DNA of 9,929 nucleotides from Rhodospirillaceae bacterium. GTDB taxonomy: Bacteria > Pseudomonadota > Alphaproteobacteria > Rhodospirillales > Magnetospirillaceae. The stretch covers positions 1-9,929 of the forward strand of contig JASLCK010000147.1 in the NCBI GenBank assembly GCA_030151865.1. The letters run 5' to 3'. Shown in pieces: positions 5,423 through 9,929 of the stretch (its first letter is position 1; every line of letters starts with the position of its first letter). The notes beneath the pieces were generated by a model. The model was given only the letters and a program-made list of their open reading frames with translations. It had not been told where the DNA came from and ran no database searches. Made by a program: the position numbers and the translations under genes.

Positions 5423-6010
5423 ATGCGTATTTGCTTCTTTGGCGACAGCTTTATCAACGGCACTGGCGACCCCACCGGATTAGGGTGGGTCGGTCACGCC
5501 TGTCGTGATCTCTGGCGTCCCAATACCGACGCCACCGTCTATAACCTTGGGGTGCGCCGCGACACCAGCGCCGATGTGCTGAAACGCTGGCAGGCCGAAG
5601 CCGGGCGACGTCTGGATGAGCAGGACGATAACCGTCTGGTCTTTTCCTTCGGCGTCAATGACTGCCTGATCGAACCGGGCGGGCAGCGGGTTCTGCCGGT
5701 CGATACCATGAGTTATTCCCTGGCCATCCTCAGCCGCGCCAAGACCCATGGGCCAGTTCTGTTCGTCGGTCCGCCGCCGGTGGCCAGCGGGTTGGTCAAT
5801 CAACGCCTTGAGCGTCTGAATATTGCCTTGGAAGAATTGTGCGTCAGCCTGTCGGTGCCGTATCTCGACACTTATTCCTTCCTGGTGGAAGACAGTACCT
5901 GGATGGGGGAAGTGCAGTTCGGCGACGGCGCCCATCCGGGGGAAGCCGGTTATACCCGTCTGGCCCATTATGTGAACCAATGGCAGCCCTGGCTGTCCTG
6001 GTGGCGCTGA
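5423..6010 (+). CDS. SGNH/GDSL-family hydrolase (small cytosolic esterase-like)
   Basis: This 195-residue protein has all four SGNH blocks: FFGDSFINGTG with nucleophile S9, block II glycine G43 in YNLGVRRDTS, block III N79 in FSFGVNDCL, and block V D168-x-x-H171 in GDGAHPGEAGY. The complete Ser-His-Asp set predicts an active ester hydrolase (thioesterase, arylesterase or sugar/acyl deacetylase); the substrate cannot be told. There is no signal peptide or membrane anchor, so it should act in the cytosol, and the size matches single-domain bacterial members. The ATG at 5423 directly precedes the first conserved strand. No Shine-Dalgarno is visible, and TATTAA at 5413-5418 could be a -10 too close for a leader, so a leaderless mRNA is possible. 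It stands alone on the plus strand between two sulfur-metabolism genes or operons, which may be incidental. Confidence 0.88.
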   Translation: MRICFFGDSFINGTGDPTGLGWVGHACRDLWRPNTDATVYNLGVRRDTSADVLKRWQAEAGRRLDEQDDNRLVFSFGVNDCLIEPGGQRVLPVDTMSYSLAILSRAKTHGPVLFVGPPPVASGLVNQRLERLNIALEELCVSLSVPYLDTYSFLVEDSTWMGEVQFGDGAHPGEAGYTRLAHYVNQWQPWLSWWR

Positions 6011-6041
6011 CCGGCTCGTCTGAGTATCCTGTGTCTCATGC

Positions 6042-6079
6042 AAAAACGCCCCGTTGTCCAGCCAGGACAACGGGGCGTT
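6042..6079 (-). terminator. Strong intrinsic terminator of the cysK-sseA operon
   Basis: AACGCCCCGTTGTCC (6045-6059) and GGACAACGGGGCGTT (6065-6079) form a perfect 15-bp stem with a 5-nt loop. On the minus strand the stem runs into TTTTTG, the expected tail. It lies 23 nt beyond the sulfurtransferase stop codon. On the plus strand there is only a weak tail, but it may also stop transcripts from the SGNH hydrolase gene that ends at 6010. Confidence 0.88.
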
Positions 6080-6102
6080 GATGTTTGCAAGGTAGTGTCC
6101 GC

Positions 6103-6957
6103 TTAGACTTCGACCGGCGTATCGTCGGCCAAACCCCATTCCGCCCATGATCCGTCATAGACCGCCACATCGTCGCGGCCCAGCAGGTAAAGGCCAAAGG
6201 CCAGGACACAGGCGGTCACGCCCGAACCGCAACTGGCAATCACCGGCTTGCTGAAATCCAGACCAGCCTTTTCGAACTTCTGGCGCAGCACCTCGCCCGG
6301 CAGGACCGTCTTGGTCTGCGGGTCGATCAGTTCGTTCCAGGCCAGATTGAGGCTGCCGGGAATATGACCGACCTTCTTATGAGGCCAGGGTTCGGGGGCT
6401 TTGCCTGCAAACCGTTCCGCCGACCGGGCATCGATCACCTGTTCGCGGTGGTTGTCCAGATTGGCCAGCATCTGCGCCTTGTCGCGCACCAGGAACTGGT
6501 TGACGCGGGCCATGAAGTGCCGCTCGCGCGGGACCGGCGGCAGGTCTTCCAGGGCGCGGCCCTCGGCCTTCCACTTGGTCAGGCCGCCATCCAGGACCGC
6601 CACGTCGTTATGACCGAACAGGCGCAGCATCCACCAGACGCGCGCCGCCGCGCCGCCGCCGCCCGCATTGTCATAGACGATCACGCGGTTGCCGTTGCCC
6701 AGCCCCAGCTTGCGTACCTTGCTGGCAAACTTGACCGAGTCCGGGATCATATGGGGCAGCGGCTTGCTGGTGTCGGACACTTCGTCGATGTCGAAATAGA
6801 CCGCGCCCGGAATATGTTCGGCGTCATATTCGGCGCGGGCGCTGCGCCCGGTGCTGGGATGGTTCCAACTGGCGTCCACCACGCGCACATCGGGCGCGGC
6901 CAAGTGGTCGGCCAGCCAGTCGGTGCTGACCAGCGCGTCGGGATTGGCGTAAGACAT
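6103..6957 (-). CDS. sseA: 3-mercaptopyruvate sulfurtransferase (two-domain rhodanese)
   Basis: The 284-residue protein has two rhodanese domains. The inactive N-terminal one covers about residues 8-140 (DVRVVDASW, AEYDAEHIPGAVYFDID, VIVYDNAGGGGAARVWWML, DVAVLDGGLTKW). The catalytic one covers 155-284 and has C243 in the loop CGSGVTAC. The CG-S-G-V-T loop is typical of mercaptopyruvate sulfurtransferases; thiosulfate-specific rhodaneses usually have a more basic loop. It would move sulfur from 3-mercaptopyruvate, made from cysteine by transamination, to cyanide or to protein and small thiols, giving persulfides and sulfide. The ATG at 6957 is chosen because AAAGGGGG lies 8 nt upstream and family homology starts there; the open frame upstream, to 7164, is antisense-like sequence overlapping cysK. 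It follows cysK by 23 nt, so the two are co-transcribed. Confidence 0.93.
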   Translation of the reverse strand: MSYANPDALVSTDWLADHLAAPDVRVVDASWNHPSTGRSARAEYDAEHIPGAVYFDIDEVSDTSKPLPHMIPDSVKFASKVRKLGLGNGNRVIVYDNAGGGGAAARVWWMLRLFGHNDVAVLDGGLTKWKAEGRALEDLPPVPRERHFMARVNQFLVRDKAQMLANLDNHREQVIDARSAERFAGKAPEPWPHKKVGHIPGSLNLAWNELIDPQTKTVLPGEVLRQKFEKAGLDFSKPVIASCGSGVTACVLAFGLYLLGRDDVAVYDGSWAEWGLADDTPVEV

Positions 6958-6980
6958 GGGACGAACCCCCTTTGTTGTTT

Positions 6981-7988
6981 TTACTGCTCCAGCCATTCGG
7001 GCACGGGCAGATTGCGCTCGCGCAGGAAGGTCGGGTTGAAAAGCTTGGTCTGGTAGCGATGGCCCCAGTCGCACAGAATGGTGACGATGGTATGGCCCGG
7101 CCCCAGTTTCTGCGCCACCTTGACGGCGGCCATGACGTTGATGCCCGATGATCCGCCGACGCACAAGCCTTCATGCTTCAGCATATGGAAGATCATCGGC
7201 AAGGCTTCCTCGTCGGTGACGCGGACTTGATCGTCGATGGGGGCACCGACCAGATTCTGGGTGATGCGGCCCTGACCGATGCCTTCGGTGATCGATGTGC
7301 CTTCAGCCTTCAATTCGCCATGGGCGTAATGATTGTAAAGGGCAGACCCCATGGGATCGGCCAGCACGATCTGAATATTGGGGTTGCGTTCCTTCAGCGC
7401 CAGCCCGATGCCCGCCAGGGTGCCGCCGGTTCCGACCGCGCAGGTAAAGGCATCGACCTTGCCGTCGGTTTGATCCCAGATTTCCGGGCCGGTGGTGCGC
7501 TGGTGGCCGGTACGGTTGGCGATGTTGTCGAACTGGTTGGCCCATAAGACGCCGCCCGGTTCGCTGGCGGCCAATTCCTTGGCCAAGGTTTCCGAATAGC
7601 GCACATAATTGCCGGGGTTGGCATAGGGAACGGCGGGGACCAGCCGCAAATCCGCACCGCACAGGCGCAGCATGTCCTTCTTTTCCTGGCTTTGGGTTTC
7701 CGGCATGACAATGACGGTGCGATAGCCGCGGGCATTGCCCACCAGGGCCAGACCAATGCCGGTGTTGCCCGCCGTGCCTTCAACGATTACGCCGCCCGGA
7801 CGCAGGGTTCCACGTTCCTCGGCGTCTTGGACGATCGCCAGGGCGGCGCGATCCTTGACCGACCCACCAGGGTTAAGGAACTCGGCCTTGCCCAAAATGG
7901 TGCAGCCCGTCATTTCCGACGCGCGGTGCAGCTTGATCAGAGGGGTATTTCCGATGGCGTCCAGAAAACCGTCGCGGATGGCGGACAT
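6981..7988 (-). CDS. cysK: Cysteine synthase (O-acetylserine sulfhydrylase, eukaryote-like subtype)
   Basis: This 335-residue PLP enzyme of fold-type II joins O-acetylserine and sulfide to give cysteine. The N-terminus IGNTPLIKL, K45 in NPGGSVKDRAA (Schiff base), the substrate loop GTAGNTGIGLA (71-81) and the phosphate-binding VGTGGTLAG are present. Two points differ from the familiar enterobacterial CysK. The loop is TAGNT rather than TSGNT, and the C-terminal half (GSALYNHYAHGELKAEGTSITEGIGQGRIT...GPGHTIVTILCDWGHRYQTKLFNP) resembles the fungal and protist 'cysteine synthase 2' group and its alphaproteobacterial relatives. GGAG six nt upstream fixes the ATG at 7988. It leads a two-gene unit with the sulfurtransferase gene, while the Nudix gene ends 64 nt upstream. 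Cystathionine beta-synthase activity is an alternative that sequence alone cannot exclude. Confidence 0.92.
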   Translation of the reverse strand: MSAIRDGFLDAIGNTPLIKLHRASEMTGCTILGKAEFLNPGGSVKDRAALAIVQDAEERGTLRPGGVIVEGTAGNTGIGLALVGNARGYRTVIVMPETQSQEKKDMLRLCGADLRLVPAVPYANPGNYVRYSETLAKELAASEPGGVLWANQFDNIANRTGHQRTTGPEIWDQTDGKVDAFTCAVGTGGTLAGIGLALKERNPNIQIVLADPMGSALYNHYAHGELKAEGTSITEGIGQGRITQNLVGAPIDDQVRVTDEEALPMIFHMLKHEGLCVGGSSGINVMAAVKVAQKLGPGHTIVTILCDWGHRYQTKLFNPTFLRERNLPVPEWLEQ

Positions 7989-8018
7989 GATTTCTCCAGA
8001 AAAAGAAAGTAAAACTCA

Positions 8019-8053
8019 ATCGCAACTAGACTAGACGGGTAGCCTGTTGCGAT
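8019..8053 (-). promoter_or_regulatory. Hairpin between the Nudix and cysK genes
   Basis: ATCGCAAC (8019-8026) and GTTGCGAT (8046-8053) form a perfect 8-bp inverted repeat around a 19-nt centre that itself contains CTAGACTAG. The outer arm touches the Nudix stop codon. Read on the minus strand the hairpin is followed by a loosely T-rich stretch, so it could be a weak terminator or attenuator; it could equally be an operator for cysK. A TTGATC with a 17-nt spacer to TAGTCT overlaps the repeat and may be the cysK promoter. Confidence 0.4.
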
Positions 8054-8652
8054 CAAGCTGTCCAGCGGGCTTTCAGTTTCTCGCGGTTCAGGGCCAGCCA
8101 TTGCAGGGCGATAATGGCGGTCGAATTGGTGACCTTGCCCGACGCCACCCAGCCAAAGGCTTCATCGGCGGAAACCGCGAAGACGCGGATATCTTCCCCT
8201 TCCTCGGGCAATCCGTGGATGCCGCTCAGTTGGTTGGCGTCGATCTGGGCGCAATAAAGTTCGATGGTTTCGCTGGAGGCGCCGGGGGTGACCAGAAAGC
8301 GGCAGACATGCACCAGATCTGTGATGTTCACACCGGCTTCTTCTTGGGTTTCGCGAACGGCGACGATGGAAGGGGGCTCGTCTTCCTCGATGATGCCTGC
8401 CACCACTTCGATCAGCCAGGGTTCCCATCCAGCCGCCATGGCGCCGGGGCGGAACTGTTCGATCAACCCCACCTCATCACGGTAGGGATCGTAAAGCAGC
8501 ACGGCGACGGCATGGCCGCGTTCGAACACCTCGCGGGTCATGGGGGCTGTCCAGCCGCCGTCATGGGTGCGATGGCGCAACACATAACGGTCCACCCGGA
8601 AATAGCCCTGGAAGGGCGTGGTTTTTTCCAGAACCTCGAAATCCCCGCTCAT
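8053..8652 (-). CDS. Nudix hydrolase, ADP-ribose pyrophosphatase type
   Basis: The 199-residue protein carries a complete Nudix box at residues 86-108, GIIEED-E-PPSIVAV-RETQEEAGV, with E101, E104 and E105 to bind the catalytic metal. The upstream sequence EQFRPGAMAAGWEPWLIEVVAG is the substrate-loop pattern of NudF/ADP-ribose pyrophosphatases, which hydrolyse ADP-ribose and sugar nucleotides to AMP and a sugar phosphate. The length also fits that group. One position in the box is a threonine where the consensus has a bulky hydrophobic residue; NudF-type boxes tolerate small residues there. The start at 8652 is backed by AAGGGGGAAAG. It begins 10 nt after the CopD-type gene stops, so the two share an mRNA, with the ribosome binding site squeezed into and overlapping the upstream stop codon. 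Confidence 0.9.
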   Translation of the reverse strand: MSGDFEVLEKTTPFQGYFRVDRYVLRHRTHDGGWTAPMTREVFERGHAVAVLLYDPYRDEVGLIEQFRPGAMAAGWEPWLIEVVAGIIEEDEPPSIVAVRETQEEAGVNITDLVHVCRFLVTPGASSETIELYCAQIDANQLSGIHGLPEEGEDIRVFAVSADEAFGWVASGKVTNSTAIIALQWLALNREKLKARWTA

Positions 8653-8662
8653 GCTTTCCCCC

Positions 8663-9124
8663 TTAATAGGTCCAAAAACCCCCGGTCGCGCCGATGGCGG
8701 ATGTGAACAGACCCAAAACCAGAATGATCACGATCAGTTGGCGCATGCGGCGCAAGGCGTGTTCGGCGGCGGCTTCGTGGTCCTGTTCCATGGCGTGGCG
8801 CAGTTCCTGCCAATAGACGCACCACATGGCGACGAACAGAAACACCATGATCAGGCCGGTGATCTGCATGATGTGGATATGCAGCCCGGCGGCGGCGAAG
8901 CCTTCATAGCCATAGATGACCACGCCATAACCGCTCAGCAGAATGGCCGACAGGCACACCCAGGCCCAGCGGAAGAAACGCCGAAACGCCTCGCGCCAGA
9001 CGGACAGGCGCAAGGGTTCGGGGATCACGCGCAAAGCGGGTTCGAACGCGGCGACGGCGAAGAACATGCCACCAACCCACACCACCGCGGCGATGGTGTG
9101 AACAGCCAGAACAAGCGGAATCAT
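8663..9124 (-). CDS. CopD-domain four-helix inner membrane protein
   Basis: The 153-residue protein has four predicted membrane helices at about residues 3-25, 53-72, 83-104 and 128-147. Conserved-looking histidines lie in helix 1 (H9 in LAVHTIAAVVWVGGMFF) and at the start of helix 3 (H82 and H84 in LHIHIMQITG). This matches the short stand-alone CopD-type proteins of Proteobacteria, related to the membrane domain of copper resistance protein D; a role in copper handling or heme binding is family inference and unproven for the short forms. The start ATG at 9124 overlaps the ParA stop by one base (TGATG), giving translational coupling; a TTG at 9127 is an alternative. AAGGA near the end of the ParA gene is the ribosome binding site. 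Confidence 0.82.
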   Translation of the reverse strand: MIPLVLAVHTIAAVVWVGGMFFAVAAFEPALRVIPEPLRLSVWREAFRRFFRWAWVCLSAILLSGYGVVIYGYEGFAAAGLHIHIMQITGLIMVFLFVAMWCVYWQELRHAMEQDHEAAAEHALRRMRQLIVIILVLGLFTSAIGATGGFWTY

Positions 9125-9765
9125 CAATGCTTTCCTTCAAGCGCCAGAATGCTGGCGATTTCCTGGGCCAGGGCCCGTATTTCCTGCGCCGCCGTGCCCT
9201 TCGGCTGGCTTTCCACCACGCCTTTGCCTTCCATCATGCTGGCGGCGAAGGCGGAGCGGTTGCCGATAGAGCTTTGCGCCAGCGGCATGTTTTCCTGGGC
9301 GATCTTTTCGCGCACCACGTCGATCAGCTTGCCGCGCGACGGCAGACGGTTCAGCACCAGCAGGGCGTCGGTCTTTTCCTTGCGGGCCATTTCCAGGGTC
9401 GGTTTGGTCGCCCATAAATCCATGGGTGACGGCTGGACCGGCACAACGATCAGACCGGCGGCGCGCACGGCGACGCGGGCGTCGGTTTCGGCATGGGGCG
9501 GGGTATCGATCACCAAGAGATCGTAATTGGGTTTCAGCCGATCGATTTCCGACGATAATTTCCAGCCGGGCAGATCAAGGGCGGAAAGAGTGTTACCCTT
9601 ATCGCCGCGCAAGGAAAACCATGCCGCCAGCGAACCTTGGGGATCGACGTCGAGCATGGCGACCTTGAAACCCTGCGCCGCCCAGGTGACGGCAAGCTGG
9701 ACCGCAAGGGTGGTCTTTCCGGCGCCGCCTTTTTGTTGCGCCACCGCCACGATTTTCGCCGTCAT
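9124..9765 (-). CDS. Orphan ParA-family ATPase
   Basis: With the ATG at 9765 this is a 213-residue ParA/MinD-superfamily protein. The deviant Walker A is QQKGGAGKTT (K12 is the signature lysine, K17 the P-loop lysine), the A' motif MLDVDPQGS has D39 and D41, and Walker B is LLVIDTPP (D87). The short length and lack of an N-terminal DNA-binding extension match the chromosomal ParA-like or VirC1/PpfA-like orphans that position cellular cargo, rather than plasmid ParA of the long type. No ParB gene or parS site is visible. A TTG at 9771 would add two residues, but GGGGGGAG lies 9 nt before the ATG and only 3 nt before the TTG. It heads the run of minus-strand genes towards the CopD-type, Nudix and cysteine genes. 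Confidence 0.88.
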   Translation of the reverse strand: MTAKIVAVAQQKGGAGKTTLAVQLAVTWAAQGFKVAMLDVDPQGSLAAWFSLRGDKGNTLSALDLPGWKLSSEIDRLKPNYDLLVIDTPPHAETDARVAVRAAGLIVVPVQPSPMDLWATKPTLEMARKEKTDALLVLNRLPSRGKLIDVVREKIAQENMPLAQSSIGNRSAFAASMMEGKGVVESQPKGTAAQEIRALAQEIASILALEGKH

Positions 9766-9929
9766 GCTCAAGCACTCCCCCCGGGTGTTGCTTCATGGGC
9801 CTTTTCCCTGGCCCGCGCAAAGGTCGTCTATGCTGAAATCTTGTCTAAGCTGAACTGGTTAGGCGGAATTTTCAAGGCATAGGTGCCTACTTGCCGGGGC
9901 GGCTTGGCTCCTTTACGCTCTTGGCTTTC
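9766..9929. other. Upstream region of the ParA gene, no gene recognised
   Basis: These 164 bases hold the ParA ribosome binding site (about 9774-9782) and presumably its promoter, but no convincing -35/-10 pair was found on the minus strand. On the plus strand a frame opens with GTG at 9888 and runs to the window edge for about 14 codons; it has no clear ribosome binding site and cannot be judged. Confidence 0.4.

Noticed and set aside
6958..7164. N-terminal extension of the sulfurtransferase into cysK
   Set aside because: The extra 69 residues are out of frame with cysK, lack rhodanese similarity, and the ATG at 6957 has a good ribosome binding site.
8618..9526. 302-codon plus-strand open frame across the CopD-type and ParA genes
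   Set aside because: It crosses three minus-strand genes with recognised motifs and shows no domain of its own.

Overview
The window looks like chromosomal DNA of a GC-rich alphaproteobacterium. The gene types and protein styles (a DUF1127 protein, a MocR regulator, the eukaryote-like cysteine synthase, the CopD-type membrane protein) fit Rhodospirillales, perhaps a Magnetospirillum-like genus. That placement is from recognition of protein style, not from a search. No mobile element, CRISPR array, rRNA or tRNA was seen.

Layout. At the left edge (1-320, minus) lies the start of an isocitrate lyase/PEP-mutase family gene whose ribosome binding site sits in a short hairpin. The gap at 321-605 holds no protein gene. 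It does contain, on the plus strand, a Fur-box-like sequence, a 17-nt-spaced promoter, a stem-loop, a pyrimidine-rich single-stranded stretch and a strong intrinsic terminator: a candidate iron-regulated small RNA of about 85 nt. Next come a TetR-family regulator (606-1250, minus) with its own terminator, an 86-bp inverted-repeat region, and a DUF1127 protein with an unusually long N-terminus (1423-1881, minus). Divergent from it is a MocR (GntR/aminotransferase) regulator (1965-3362, plus). The two share a symmetric operator/promoter.

The middle holds an unrecognised helical protein (3363-4031, minus), a cystathionine beta-lyase (4126-5295, minus) and, divergent, a small SGNH/GDSL hydrolase (5423-6010, plus). 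The right third is a run of minus-strand genes read from right to left: orphan ParA ATPase, CopD-type four-helix membrane protein, ADP-ribose-type Nudix hydrolase, cysteine synthase, 3-mercaptopyruvate sulfurtransferase. It ends at a 15-bp terminator hairpin at 6045-6079.

How the genes fit together. Cysteine synthase, mercaptopyruvate sulfurtransferase and cystathionine beta-lyase make a sulfur amino acid neighbourhood: the first makes cysteine from sulfide, the second moves sulfane sulfur from a cysteine-derived keto acid, and the third splits cystathionine on the way to methionine. The Nudix/CopD/ParA genes upstream are closely packed (one 1-nt overlap, one 10-nt gap) and probably co-transcribed. 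The item most worth following up is the candidate Fur-controlled small RNA at about 389-524.
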